Source: an uncultured beta proteobacterium (lineage in GTDB: Bacteria; Pseudomonadota; Gammaproteobacteria; Burkholderiales; Burkholderiaceae_C). From it: a stretch of DNA of 53,301 nt. The notes beneath the pieces were generated by a model. The model was not told the origin of the DNA. It did no database searches and worked only from the letters and a program-made list of their open reading frames with translations. Both the position numbers and the translations under genes were made by a program. The first letter of the stretch is position 1, and every line of letters begins with the position of its first letter. Below are positions 1-7,401 of the stretch, piece after piece. Where the stretch lies: contig CAIVLG010000098.1 of NCBI GenBank assembly GCA_903906695.1, positions 1-53,301 on the forward strand, written 5' to 3'.

Positions 1-293
1 GCTTGTGCTTGACCAATCATCTTGTTCCCCATCACGCTACCAAGTCCCAGCGCACAGAGGACGCCAATGGAAAGCAGTGTCTTGCTACCAACCTTCTTTC
101 GCAAGGAAAACACTGCGGTTACAGCCAACAGCCCTGCAAGTATCAACATACCCCACTCAGACAAAGTAGGAATAGACCCTACGGGAGCGTAATCGATGGT
201 GAAAGATGGCAATTGATCAGCCCAAACCACCGAGTGTGTAGTGGCAAACGCCAATCCTGATGTCATCAAGCCGATTAGTCGTGCCGATTTCAT
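1..293 (-). CDS. Exosortase-signal protein, 'midcut by XrtH' type, C-terminal part beyond window
   Basis: The gene reads leftwards from ATG at 293 and is still open at base 1, so only the first 97 residues are visible. A signal peptide (about residues 1-25, ending VVWA) is followed by SIPTLSEWG (about 40-48), a hydrophobic segment and an RKK basic stop. This is the IPTL-CTERM sorting signal that exosortase H is thought to cleave. Here the signal lies near the middle, not at the C-terminus, and a second hydrophobic stretch follows (about 71-85). That layout matches the family named midcut-by-XrtH. It is clearly related to the protein at 1732-2250, which is on the other strand. The molecular role is unknown. 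I see no exosortase gene in the window. Confidence 0.8.
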   Translation of the reverse strand, partial: MKSARLIGLMTSGLAFATTHSVVWADQLPSFTIDYAPVGSIPTLSEWGMLILAGLLAVTAVFSLRKKVGSKTLLSIGVLCALGLGSVMGNKMIGQAQ

Positions 294-417
294 GCTAGTG
301 CCTTTGCTTTGTCAGACATGATTTCACTCTATCACAAACTGTCCGCCGCTATGCTGGCGATGCGGGCACTGGTCGTCGCTCTGCTGGTAGCTCACGATGA
401 CATCAAGCGCAAGACCG

Positions 418-846
418 TCACTTCGACATCAGCATGGTCTTGGCCATACCCTCGGCGATGGCGTTGTTGTCGGGATGGACATGAATGTTCAGCATGCAGC
501 TGTTTGTGGCATTGCCTACAAGCACGGCATAAGAACGCATTCCGACATGAGCCTTGTCAGGTTCAACTTCAATTGACCACTTTTCATTTGAATCTTCAAG
601 CGTCCGTTTGACTTTCAGCATCGATTGCCAACTGGATCTTGCCGATTGCAGTCCGCCATATCCCTTGGTCACTACCATTTGGGCATCGATTGCTTTAGCG
701 TTAGCACTAACCATGCTCTCCATGAGTGAAACTTTCCAATCAGCCGGAATATCGAGTTCACAACCAAGTTTGGCAATTTTGACTGGCCCAGCCTGTGCTG
801 TTGCAGCAACGATGGCTATCAAGGCGATGGAAAACATCTTTTGCAT
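418..846 (-). CDS. Exported protein of unknown function (142 aa)
   Basis: I chose the ATG at 846 because GGAGAGG lies just upstream and translation begins directly with a clean signal peptide (MQKMFSIALIAIVAATAQA). An upstream in-frame extension exists but would bury the signal peptide. The mature part is about 120 residues and starts GPVKIAKLGCELDIPADWKV, which resembles the opening of small periplasmic proteins that begin with a lipid- or stress-related beta domain. Two cysteines (C29 and one near residue 118) could pair in the periplasm. I do not recognise the family. It stands alone, 163 bases downstream of the two small genes at 1010-1529 on the same strand. Confidence 0.7.
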   Translation of the reverse strand: MQKMFSIALIAIVAATAQAGPVKIAKLGCELDIPADWKVSLMESMVSANAKAIDAQMVVTKGYGGLQSARSSWQSMLKVKRTLEDSNEKWSIEVEPDKAHVGMRSYAVLVGNATNSCMLNIHVHPDNNAIAEGMAKTMLMSK

Positions 847-1009
847 GTGACCTCTCCGCGATGGGTACGCAAGTCTACCCCAACGCCGAACCCAGCCGGT
901 CAAACCGAAGGACCTACTGACTGATAGACCAAATCGCCTGTCCCTAGGCGTGAACCCCGCATCCTGCACCGGGCGAACACCAGCGAAGAGCCTCCGCAAG
1001 CGCCCTGCG

Positions 1010-1237
1010 TCACTCCATCTCAATCAACCTCGCGACGTCCCCACGGCACTCCGCACACAAACCAACCAACAGCAGGTCACCCGCTTTGACTGCCCCCGTG
1101 AAATTGGTAATGGTGACTGAATGACGACATGATCCGCACCAGACGTTGGCAAGCAGTAGCTTCTTGGTTTCAGCCGGGATGGTCGCCCACAGTTTGGCCG
1201 CAGGTTCGGTGAATTTCGGTATGGACTCTACAGGCAT
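1010..1237 (-). CDS. Small CxxC protein (75 aa), unknown
   Basis: This 75-residue protein starts at ATG 1237, five bases after the end of the DUF5710 gene, so the two are almost certainly co-transcribed. It has two cysteine pairs, CGSC near residue 34 and CAEC near residue 62, spaced like a zinc-binding ribbon. The start of the protein is helical and acidic. Small zinc-ribbon proteins of this kind are common cargo in plasmids and integrative elements. I cannot name the family or the function. Confidence 0.65.
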   Translation of the reverse strand: MPVESIPKFTEPAAKLWATIPAETKKLLLANVWCGSCRHSVTITNFTGAVKAGDLLLVGLCAECRGDVARLIEME

Positions 1238-1241
1238 GGGT

Positions 1242-1529
1242 TCACGGCTTCAAAGTGTGTTCGCAATCTTCCCAAGGCAGCACATTGCATCCACAGTGCG
1301 GTGCCACAACAGCTGGACCGGCGATGATTCCGTCGGACGGCTCCACTGCAGCATTCCGGTCATTCGCCGATTGCAGTGTGGCGACTTCGGTCGCAGCCAT
1401 CCAGCGCAGGAACGGGGTCAGGTCTGCTACATCCTTGACGTACCAAATCTTCTTTGCAGCGTCCCAGCGGGCTCCCAGTGCCTTTGCAGCGTCCTTCTCG
1501 GCGAAGGGGACCATCAGGTCTATTCTCAT
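1242..1529 (-). CDS. DUF5710 domain protein
   Basis: The N-terminal half carries the DUF5710 signature: IDLMVPFAEKDAAKALGARW followed by a WYV motif (residues 2-30). DUF5710 is a short domain often attached to plasmid or conjugative-element proteins such as primases and toprims; its biochemical role is not established. Here it is almost free-standing (95 residues) with a cysteine-containing tail (CGCN, then a further C). It is the first gene of a two-gene unit with the CxxC protein at 1010-1237. Confidence 0.75.
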   Translation of the reverse strand: MRIDLMVPFAEKDAAKALGARWDAAKKIWYVKDVADLTPFLRWMAATEVATLQSANDRNAAVEPSDGIIAGPAVVAPHCGCNVLPWEDCEHTLKP

Positions 1530-1731
1530 GGTGCCAATTATCCGTGTTGGCCGAGCATCGAGATTGCCGGCGAACTACTGGTGACCATCAGCAGAGTCAA
1601 ATGGCAATCAGCGCCGATCTGATGTGGGACGACGAACGGTGACCTACCATTGTTGGAGGATTACGGGACTGCGGAAATGGTACTTCATGCTATTCTGAGG
1701 CCCTATCAATTCAAACCTGTAGGAGAAGCGC

Positions 1732-2250
1732 TTGAAAGTATCTGTACGCCATTTTGGACTCGCCTCAGTGGCAGTTCTCACGATGCTGCAGCAAACCACT
1801 GCAGTCGCACAGTCCATTTACTGGACGATTGTCTATGCCCCAGTTAGCACGTCTGTGCCGACGCTGTCAGAGTGGGGCATGATTGCACTCTCGGTGATGC
1901 TGGCGGGCTTGGCGGTGTATACCTTTCGCACAAAATCCGGCGGCAAGCCGCTGGCGTCGATATTCTTCGTGCTCGCCTTGGTACTAGGTAGCTTTTCGAG
2001 CAACAAGATAATCCAAGATGCCAACGCCTACGCGCCTCCTACCATGACAAACCCAGCTGGTGGCACGGTTACGGCCCCGAACATCGCCGTCGAATTTGAG
2101 GTTATCAATGGCACATCAGTGCCGCTACAGATTATCAGCATATCCCCGACCAGTACGCAGACCGTCGGCCACAGTCCGACATGCGTGGTGGGGACCGTTG
2201 TCCAACCAGCGGGAATGTGCTGGATATGGAATGGTCAAACCCCGGGCTAA
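1732..2250 (+). CDS. Exosortase-signal protein, 'midcut by XrtH' type, complete
   Basis: Translation most likely starts at TTG 1732, because AGGAGA sits at 1721-1726 and the first codons give a signal peptide (residues 1-27). The sorting signal PTLSEWG is at residues 43-49, followed by a transmembrane stretch and a basic stop (RTK). A second hydrophobic segment lies near residues 73-90, and then comes about 80 residues of exported domain with two cysteines near the end. A sorting signal in mid-protein is the hallmark of the midcut-by-XrtH family: exosortase H would be expected to cleave internally and release or anchor the C-terminal part. It is related to the partial gene at 1-293. An intrinsic terminator follows at 2322. 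Confidence 0.8.
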   Translation: MKVSVRHFGLASVAVLTMLQQTTAVAQSIYWTIVYAPVSTSVPTLSEWGMIALSVMLAGLAVYTFRTKSGGKPLASIFFVLALVLGSFSSNKIIQDANAYAPPTMTNPAGGTVTAPNIAVEFEVINGTSVPLQIISISPTSTQTVGHSPTCVVGTVVQPAGMCWIWNGQTPG

Positions 2251-2321
2251 GAGTTGTTCCGCCTTTTGGCTGGAGCAAACGGTTGCAGAGAGAAACATCA
2301 GGTTCAACCTAGACTGCCTAG

Positions 2322-2347
2322 CCCAGCCCTAGCGGCTGGGTTATTTT
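2322..2347 (+). terminator. Intrinsic terminator after the midcut gene
   Basis: CCCAGCC (2322-2328) pairs with GGCTGGG (2334-2340) around the 5-base loop CTAGC, followed by TTATTTT. It lies 72 bases after the stop of the gene at 1732-2250. Confidence 0.8.
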
Positions 2348-2646
2348 GCCTGCTGCTGGTGGCTAAATGGGAATGAAAGCTACCCGAAATGTAGAAACGC
2401 CCCAGGACCCAAATCGGGCGCTGAGGCGTATGCATACTGGTGGTGTAGTTCGACACACTTCCCAACCAACCATTGAAACGGGCGCGTGCATCGAATCGTT
2501 GCCAATAGCTGTCGCTCTAATGCGGGGTGGTTTTCAGCAACCCGCAGATCTACCCACCACACCTCACTCAAATTCGCGGTCCTTCTACTTGCTATTCTGG
2601 CCTTTCTACGCCTGAATGCAAGTCCGATTTTTGTGTGGAGAAAGCA
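2348..2646. other. Intergenic stretch without a convincing gene
   Basis: About 300 bases separate the terminator from the next gene. A 63-codon frame on the minus strand (2380-2571) is open but has no ribosome site and no export or domain signal, so I leave it uncalled. The last part holds the leader of the HTH gene at 2647, with GTGGAG as a weak ribosome site. Confidence 0.4.
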
Positions 2647-2859
2647 ATGTCCAAATTGAACCTAACCGAACGAGAACTTGCGGAAATGTGGAACGTCAGT
2701 CCCAAGACATTGCAGCGCTGGCGAACCGAAGGTCGCGGTCCCAGTTATCTGAAATTGTCCAAGAAGGTGGTTTATCCGTTGGAGCAGATTAAAACGTTCG
2801 AGTCCAAGTCCCTGTACACGTCAACGTCGGAAAGAGCCAGTTTCGTCTCATCGCCGTAG
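2647..2859 (+). CDS. Small helix-turn-helix protein (MerR/excisionase-like, HTH_17 type)
   Basis: The 70-residue product starts at ATG 2647, after GTGGAG. Residues 4-45 read as a DNA-binding domain of the excisionase/AlpA type: LTERELAEMWNVSPKTLQRW, then a G-P-x-Y-x-K wing and a conserved Y-P-x-E/xxI segment. The C-terminal 20 residues are Ser/Thr-rich and probably disordered. Such proteins regulate or aid excision of mobile elements, or serve as local repressors. No integrase lies beside it, so its target is unknown. It is isolated between a terminator and the 3' end of darG. Confidence 0.7.
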   Translation: MSKLNLTERELAEMWNVSPKTLQRWRTEGRGPSYLKLSKKVVYPLEQIKTFESKSLYTSTSERASFVSSP

Positions 2860-3030
2860 TTCGGCTCTTCCCAATCAACCATTGCACCGACAGCGTGGGT
2901 CGGGTGGTTTGTTGGTGGCCACGGCTCGAATGCGAAATAATTTGCTGAGCCTCGCAGATTGACCACCACCCCTTCGATGAAATTTCCGCAGCCTGCCGAC
3001 CTACCTACCTAATCTCGGTGTATTCGGTGA

Positions 3031-4125
3031 TTAGCGGTCTGAGGCAACTGTTGCATCGGGCACGGACTTGGTCAGTCGCTCCAGGGCGATGCCGACGACA
3101 CGATCATCGAAAAGCCGATCCTTGCGGAGCGCAGCGTCAGACCCGCCGCGCCAGTTACGCAGACCCTCACGTACGGCAGGCACGGTAGGAGCGACTTTTT
3201 CCTTGACCAGAAGCCAATCGACGGTCGCGAGCAATTCCATCCCAAAAGGTGACTCGAACCCATCTATCAAACATGCTGTGTCTTCCAGCGCCGGGGCGTA
3301 GGCTTTCGCCTCACTGCGCAAGTAAGCATTGACCAAGTCTTTTCGCCCATCATCAAACCAGATCACATCGAACGGTTCTGCATCGACGATGCGCTTCTCG
3401 CTATGTAAATAGCTGCCGTCCAGACCATTGAGCAAATGATGGAGTCTTGCCGCGAATGGGCCGTATTTGTTGGCCTCAAATTTGAATTTCAGAGGATTGT
3501 CGTTGGGACAACGCCGCTCAATTGCCCGCTCCAGAAACCACGCCAACTTCTGAATCTCCAGCAGACTGCATTCCATGCCCAGTACCCAGTAACGACGCAC
3601 CAGCTCAGCAATAAGTGCCCGAGCCGGAGTCAGCTTCTCAACCCCGGCGCGCTTGGTCACGTTTTGGTACTGCGTAGTGGGTTCAAACACAGTAATTTCG
3701 ATGTCTGGCAAATCTCCCAGAGTCTGTTCAATTTCAGGCTTGACGACAGACCAGTCGAGCCCGCCGTTGCCCGCACCCAAAGGTGGTATTGCAATGGATT
3801 TCACCTGTTTTTCGATGAGAAACTGTCGCAGGTCTTGCAGGCCTTCAGTCACCCATTCCAGTTGGGATGGCGACCGCCAATGCTGCTTAGTCGGAAAGTT
3901 CACTATCCAGCGAGGGCCATCCAGCTCTGTTGGCTCAGTGACGAACATCTTGCCCGTTTGCAACTGTCCGGCTTTGCATGCGGCTGCATATTGGCGGTAG
4001 TTGTCGTCAAAGCGCTCTTTGAACATCAGCGCAATGCCCTTGCCCATCACGCCCACGGTGTTCACTGTGTTCACCAGCGCCTGCGCGCGGGCTTCAAGCA
4101 AGTTGCCTTTTGTGAACTCAATCAT
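3031..4125 (-). CDS. darG: DarG: DNA ADP-ribosyl-glycohydrolase antitoxin
   Basis: The N-terminal 155 residues are a macro domain ([19 protein letters not shown] with a glycine-rich ligand loop GVMGKG, and later [12 protein letters not shown]). The remaining 200 residues are the helical DarG C-terminal domain that binds DarT. In characterised pairs DarG removes ADP-ribose from thymidine in DNA and also neutralises DarT by binding it. I place the start at ATG 4125, which overlaps the darT stop as TAATG; the frame extends four codons further up but without a ribosome site. At 364 residues the protein is full length. Gene order toxin-antitoxin is as in known darTG operons. Confidence 0.93.
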   Translation of the reverse strand: MIEFTKGNLLEARAQALVNTVNTVGVMGKGIALMFKERFDDNYRQYAAACKAGQLQTGKMFVTEPTELDGPRWIVNFPTKQHWRSPSQLEWVTEGLQDLRQFLIEKQVKSIAIPPLGAGNGGLDWSVVKPEIEQTLGDLPDIEITVFEPTTQYQNVTKRAGVEKLTPARALIAELVRRYWVLGMECSLLEIQKLAWFLERAIERRCPNDNPLKFKFEANKYGPFAARLHHLLNGLDGSYLHSEKRIVDAEPFDVIWFDDGRKDLVNAYLRSEAKAYAPALEDTACLIDGFESPFGMELLATVDWLLVKEKVAPTVPAVREGLRNWRGGSDAALRKDRLFDDRVVGIALERLTKSVPDATVASDR

Positions 4126-4769
4126 TAGAAATACCACCCCGGACGTGAATATACCGGCAGTTCCAGCCCTTTGGCCTTAACTTGTGCATCAACTTGCATT
4201 TTTACCGCTTCAGAGTAGCACATGATACCTATTAACCCGGAGACCGGACAATGCCGATGAATAAGTGCCTCCGCCTGGTAACGCTCAAACTTTGCCGGGT
4301 CGTCCGGGTCGCGTTTGAAGTCACGTGCCTGCAGCAGTTTCCAATCCACCTTGCCCAGGTCGTTTAAGTCATCGTAATACATGGCCCAGCGGTAGTAGGC
4401 ATGACTGTCCGTAAACAGAAAGGGGAGTCCTTGAGCGACGACATGGGGCAGACTCGATACCAAAATCAAAATCTCGTCATTTGCACGTTGCTGTACCCCA
4501 CCACGGCCCGAGCGGATATTGCTCATCATGACCGAAAACGGTGTGAAATAGAACGGAACGTAGTCATTCAAGAAACCAGCGGGTGGCAGCGGCACGGGGT
4601 GTCGCGCGCGCTTGTCAATCAGTTCCGCGTTGCCTATGTGAACCCAGTTGCGTGCCTTGAGGGGACTGTTACCACAGTGCAAGCCGTTGTCGAGAATCCA
4701 TGGCAGGTTGTCGCGGTGGACTATGCGCCAAATCAACGCCTTGGTCGGATTGAGATTGGTGTAAATCAT
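4125..4769 (-). CDS. darT: DarT: DNA ADP-ribosyltransferase toxin
   Basis: The 214-residue product is a clear DarT (former DUF4433). It opens [20 protein letters not shown], has the NAD-binding arginine region near R54 and the YQAEAL motif with the probable catalytic glutamate E167. Family members use NAD+ to ADP-ribosylate thymidines in single-stranded DNA at short motifs, which blocks replication; use in anti-phage defence is reported. I chose ATG 4769, where family similarity begins; a TTG at 4814 would add 15 unrelated residues. No strong ribosome site is visible, so translation may be weak. It overlaps darG and follows the HTH gene at 4836 by 66 bases, which could put all three in one transcript. 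Confidence 0.93.
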   Translation of the reverse strand: MIYTNLNPTKALIWRIVHRDNLPWILDNGLHCGNSPLKARNWVHIGNAELIDKRARHPVPLPPAGFLNDYVPFYFTPFSVMMSNIRSGRGGVQQRANDEILILVSSLPHVVAQGLPFLFTDSHAYYRWAMYYDDLNDLGKVDWKLLQARDFKRDPDDPAKFERYQAEALIHRHCPVSGLIGIMCYSEAVKMQVDAQVKAKGLELPVYSRPGWYF

Positions 4770-4835
4770 TTGAGGAACATGTTCTTGTTCACAACAACAT
4801 CGATCGCTGATCAAGTTCGGCCAGCTCAGCCATCA

Positions 4836-5210
4836 CTATCTCAACGTGGCAACCATCTCAATTTTTGGCGCAATGGACTGAACAAGCTTCTGGATGCCGT
4901 GGCCAGGGTTGGATTGCCGACTTGAAACGATCAGTCCCAACTTTTCCAGCAGACCGACATCTTTGGTGATGGCCGAACGATTGCGGTGCAAACGACTCGT
5001 CAGCTCGTTGATGGTCTTGGGTTCATGCATGACCTCGCTCATCAGTCGGCGGCGCTCCTCAGACAAAACCGTAAACATCCGTTTCGGGTCTTCAAATGAC
5101 AGGGTGACCTTACCATCAAAAGCTTCACCTCGATCGGCTCTGCGCGCAGCGTCTTTCGCGCGCTCGAAAAATCCGTCCACATCATCAGTGCGTATGACGA
5201 CTTTGCTCAT
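4836..5210 (-). CDS. Winged-helix antitoxin-like regulator (HVO_A0114-type)
   Basis: The start at ATG 5210 is supported by CTGGAGG upstream and by an ATGA overlap with the remnant gene at 5207. The 124-residue product has a conserved N-terminal helix region (residues 1-45) and a winged helix at about 50-115: RRRLMSEV, then INELTSRLHRNRSAITKDV as recognition helix region and a short wing. This type of MarR/ArsR-like protein is typically encoded immediately after a DUF6516-type toxin and acts as its antitoxin or repressor. Here the toxin is truncated, so the regulator is either an orphan or has been co-opted by darTG downstream. Confidence 0.8.
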   Translation of the reverse strand: MSKVVIRTDDVDGFFERAKDAARRADRGEAFDGKVTLSFEDPKRMFTVLSEERRRLMSEVMHEPKTINELTSRLHRNRSAITKDVGLLEKLGLIVSSRQSNPGHGIQKLVQSIAPKIEMVATLR

Positions 5211-5333
5211 GATCTCTTTCCTCCAGTGGCCTTGACGATTGCCAGCCATTCCTGCTGGAATCTCTCCAAGGTTGCCTCGTAACTCATAAATTCAACAGTC
5301 TGGACATCGCCCATGTAATGTCGGTGGTGATAC
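5207..5333 (-). pseudogene. C-terminal remnant of a DUF6516-type toxin
   Basis: On the minus strand, in frame with a stop at 5207-5209, the sequence reads YHHRHYMGDVQTVEFMSYE followed by ERFQQEW. This resembles the histidine-rich C-terminus of DUF6516 toxins, whose genes normally precede the regulator kept at 4836-5210. Upstream of base 5333 the similarity ends and an in-frame stop appears at about 5391. The break coincides with a segment related to the zinc-protein gene at 6880. About the last 40 codons are left, so the toxin should be inactive. Confidence 0.65.
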
Positions 5334-5388
5334 CGAGAACACTTGCACAAGGCACAAATAAAGTAGCGAAATCGGTATCCGAACTACT
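5331..5388 (+). pseudogene. Degraded fragment of the zinc-protein gene found at 6880-7347
   Basis: Bases 5331-5388 align without gaps to 7024-7081, with 49 of 58 positions identical by my count. In the frame of the intact gene the fragment reads LHKAQIK-stop-RNRYPNYW, against LRKAQQNWRNRNPNYS. It carries a stop codon and no start. Its left edge coincides with the truncation point of the toxin remnant, so it looks like the scar of an earlier copy of the 6.9-12 kb element. Confidence 0.75.
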
Positions 5389-5444
5389 GGCACGATTAGC
5401 CTCGGCATCGACAGCGCCAAATTTTCACAGACAAACAGCATGCG

Positions 5445-6125
5445 TCAGGTGTTCCACTGATCCGGTTGGAGAATGGCATTTGATTCAATTCCCCAGTGTT
5501 CTATGTCCTCGGGCGCATACGACAATGGAATTTTTGATAGGTACCGCGCTTCGGTTTCCATGAAGAGTCGGATGAAATCGTTCACGGCCTCGATGGTCAG
5601 GTAAGGTGCATGGATCGTGGCATGCAGTCCGATTCCAAAACTGTAATCACGGTGCAAAGTCCAGCCCTCAAATACTTGAATGGTCTTTTCATTGGCGATG
5701 ATTGGAATCTGTTGCTCAACCCACTGATAGCGAGTCAGACCACCAAATTGGTCAAATTCCTTGGGCGTAGATGGCTCTGAGGTCCACATCCCGGACTTGC
5801 TGTCCTTGACCATGCTATCGAAAATGCCCGGTTCGCAATCTGCCACCAGTTCGTAGGATCGATCGAAAGCCAGGTCTCGGACGTTTTCCTTGTAAACGTT
5901 GCGCGTTGTGTCTATGACGAAGTTGTAAAAGTGGGGCGCCTTGCGACCAAGAAAGTAGCCGTCGATCCAGCCATTCTTGCCATGCATGTAATCGTGGGTC
6001 GTGAACAATCCTCCGAGAATGGGCGCATGTTTACGGATTAAATTCTTGATCTCGATGTAGGCATTCTTTCGGTACTGCCGGGATTGCTCGCCAAATGGAA
6101 TACACCGCTTTTTTCGAAAAGACAT
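5445..6125 (-). CDS. Unknown 226-aa protein downstream of mazEF
   Basis: This gene starts 16 bases after the mazF stop and is probably the third gene of the mazEF transcript. The product is soluble, without signal peptide or membrane segment. It has a basic N-terminus (MSFRKKRCIP), a central aromatic-rich part (HFYNFVIDTTRN) and a C-terminal half with GWTLHRDYSFGIGLHATIHA and several conserved-looking Trp/His/Tyr residues. I do not recognise the family. A position between two toxin systems suggests a defence or toxin-associated role, but this is only context. Confidence 0.65.
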   Translation of the reverse strand: MSFRKKRCIPFGEQSRQYRKNAYIEIKNLIRKHAPILGGLFTTHDYMHGKNGWIDGYFLGRKAPHFYNFVIDTTRNVYKENVRDLAFDRSYELVADCEPGIFDSMVKDSKSGMWTSEPSTPKEFDQFGGLTRYQWVEQQIPIIANEKTIQVFEGWTLHRDYSFGIGLHATIHAPYLTIEAVNDFIRLFMETEARYLSKIPLSYAPEDIEHWGIESNAILQPDQWNT

Positions 6126-6141
6126 GTCTTCGCTCGATTCA

Positions 6142-6489
6142 TCAGCTGATCATGAGCAGTGCCTTCATCTTGGCACGCACATGAGTCATGACCTCAGGTG
6201 GTACGGTCGCTTTCTTCTTGGCGCGCCGTACTTTCCAGTCAAGCGACTTGACCTGATCGGACAACACCGCGCATTCAACACCATCGACCTGGGTGACGAC
6301 CTCAAAAGGGTGGCCCTTGACCTTGGTTGTCATTGGGCAACAGACCATCAACCCGGTTTTGCCGTTGTAGCTGGCAGGACTGATGACCAATGCCGGGCGA
6401 TGACCAGCTTGCTCGTGGCCGGCCTGGGGGTCGAACTCCAGCCAGACCACATCGCCAGCTTCGGGTACAGCCACACGCATCACCATCAA
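6142..6489 (-). CDS. mazF: MazF-type endoribonuclease toxin
   Basis: The 115-residue product shows the MazF/PemK fold signatures: GDVVWLEFDPQAGHEQAGHRP near the N-terminus, a strand pattern with VCCPMTTKVKGHPFEV in the middle, and VLSDQVKSLDW towards the end. The family cleaves mRNA at short sequences and is held inactive by MazE. Several ATGs cluster at the start (6489, 6486, 6480); the first overlaps the mazE stop as ATGA and I use it. Gene order antitoxin-toxin is the usual one. Confidence 0.92.
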   Translation of the reverse strand: MMVMRVAVPEAGDVVWLEFDPQAGHEQAGHRPALVISPASYNGKTGLMVCCPMTTKVKGHPFEVVTQVDGVECAVLSDQVKSLDWKVRRAKKKATVPPEVMTHVRAKMKALLMIS

Positions 6490-6728
6490 AGTTTCTCTTG
6501 GCCCACAGGCTTGCCAAAACTGAACTCTGAATGCGCATTGGCGGCTGTGATGCCTTTTACCAGGGCATCTAGGTCGTACTCTACTTTTTCAGAGGGCTCG
6601 ATCAGAATTCGCCCGCGTGAAACGACCAAACTCACCTTTTGCTCGAGCTGGTAACCAGCTTCCTTCAACGCTGCAGTGGGCAATCGCAACGCCGGACTGT
6701 TGCCCCATTTACGGATAACGGCTTCCAT
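6486..6728 (-). CDS. mazE: MazE-type antitoxin
   Basis: The 80-residue product begins with a swapped-hairpin AbrB/MazE DNA-binding domain (VIRKWGNSPALRLPTAALKE, then LVVSRGRILIEP) and ends with an acidic flexible tail that would bind MazF. It overlaps mazF by four bases. A 25-base inverted repeat lies 17 bases upstream of the start and is the likely autoregulatory operator. Confidence 0.92.
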   Translation of the reverse strand: MEAVIRKWGNSPALRLPTAALKEAGYQLEQKVSLVVSRGRILIEPSEKVEYDLDALVKGITAANAHSEFSFGKPVGQEKL

Positions 6729-6744
6729 AAAAAATCCACCTTTT

Positions 6745-6769
6745 AATGTTTCTACATTGTAGATACATT
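6745..6769. promoter_or_regulatory. Probable mazEF operator
   Basis: AATGTTTCTACA and TGTAGATACATT form an inverted repeat around a single T, with 11 of 12 pairs matching; the core TCTACATTGTAGA is perfect. It sits just upstream of mazE, where MazE or the MazEF complex would repress. Confidence 0.7.
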
Positions 6770-6850
6770 CGGCAAAAATGCCAATGCTTCAAGCAAATCG
6801 ATATTGAGCCAGCGCTCATTTGAATACCAATTACGCAACTTCAGCAGTTC

Positions 6851-6870
6851 CCATACGCCCTTTTGTATGG
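6851..6870 (+). promoter_or_regulatory. Inverted repeat over the ribosome site of the zinc-protein gene
   Basis: CCATAC (6851-6856) pairs with GTATGG (6865-6870) across an 8-base loop, and the right arm runs into the GGAGA ribosome site of the gene at 6880. It could be an operator or an RNA hairpin that limits translation of the element's first gene. Confidence 0.4.
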
Positions 6871-6879
6871 AGAAATCTG

Positions 6880-7347
6880 ATGACGACCAAGATCTGCCCC
6901 GGTTGCGGCCAACCTTTCGAGCCTCGCCCACAGGTTAAGAAGCAAATCTACTGCTCCTCCCCGGCTTGCCAGCAAAAACGACGCAATACCTGGCAGCGCA
7001 AGAAACTACGGACAGACTCCGACTACAGAGAACAATTGCGCAAGGCACAACAAAATTGGCGAAATCGGAATCCGAATTACTCACGCGAGTACCGGAAGGC
7101 GCAGGCTCAGCCTGTGAAAAATGACAAAGACCAGCAACGATCCAAGCCCGATGCATTGCAGAAATCAAACTTTGCAAAGGTCGACGCGACCAACTGGCCA
7201 GGACAACTACGTGCCGGCGTCTATCGAATCCGTCCCCTTGAAGCCACCGCAAATGCAAAGAAGGACGTGTGGATTGTCGAGATCACTCCTGTGTGCGCAG
7301 ACTGCCCTTGCAAAACAGACGCGTGCAAAGATGGACGCTATAGGTAA
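6880..7347 (+). CDS. Zinc-finger-type protein, first gene of the recombinase cassette
   Basis: I chose ATG 6880, after GGAGA, in place of an earlier in-frame ATG at 6820. Of 155 residues the first 40 hold CPGCGQPFEPRPQVKKQIYC and a following C, a treble-clef or zinc-ribbon pattern like those in HNH-associated and DNA-binding proteins. The middle is basic and repetitive (YREQLRKAQQNWRNRNP). The last 20 residues add a second cysteine set (CADCPCKTDAC). It precedes the serine recombinase by 54 bases. Function is unknown; DNA binding or recombination directionality are plausible. A degenerate partial copy exists at 5331-5388. Confidence 0.75.
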   Translation: MTTKICPGCGQPFEPRPQVKKQIYCSSPACQQKRRNTWQRKKLRTDSDYREQLRKAQQNWRNRNPNYSREYRKAQAQPVKNDKDQQRSKPDALQKSNFAKVDATNWPGQLRAGVYRIRPLEATANAKKDVWIVEITPVCADCPCKTDACKDGRYR

Positions 7348-7401
7348 ATGCTTCACAAGCCACTATCCTATTGCTCAAATTTTCAATGAGCGATCAGGTC
7401 T

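Noticed and set aside
2380..2571. Minus-strand 63-codon frame with a protein-like sequence
   Set aside because: No ribosome site and no family signature; it could be a conserved small gene, but the window alone does not support it.
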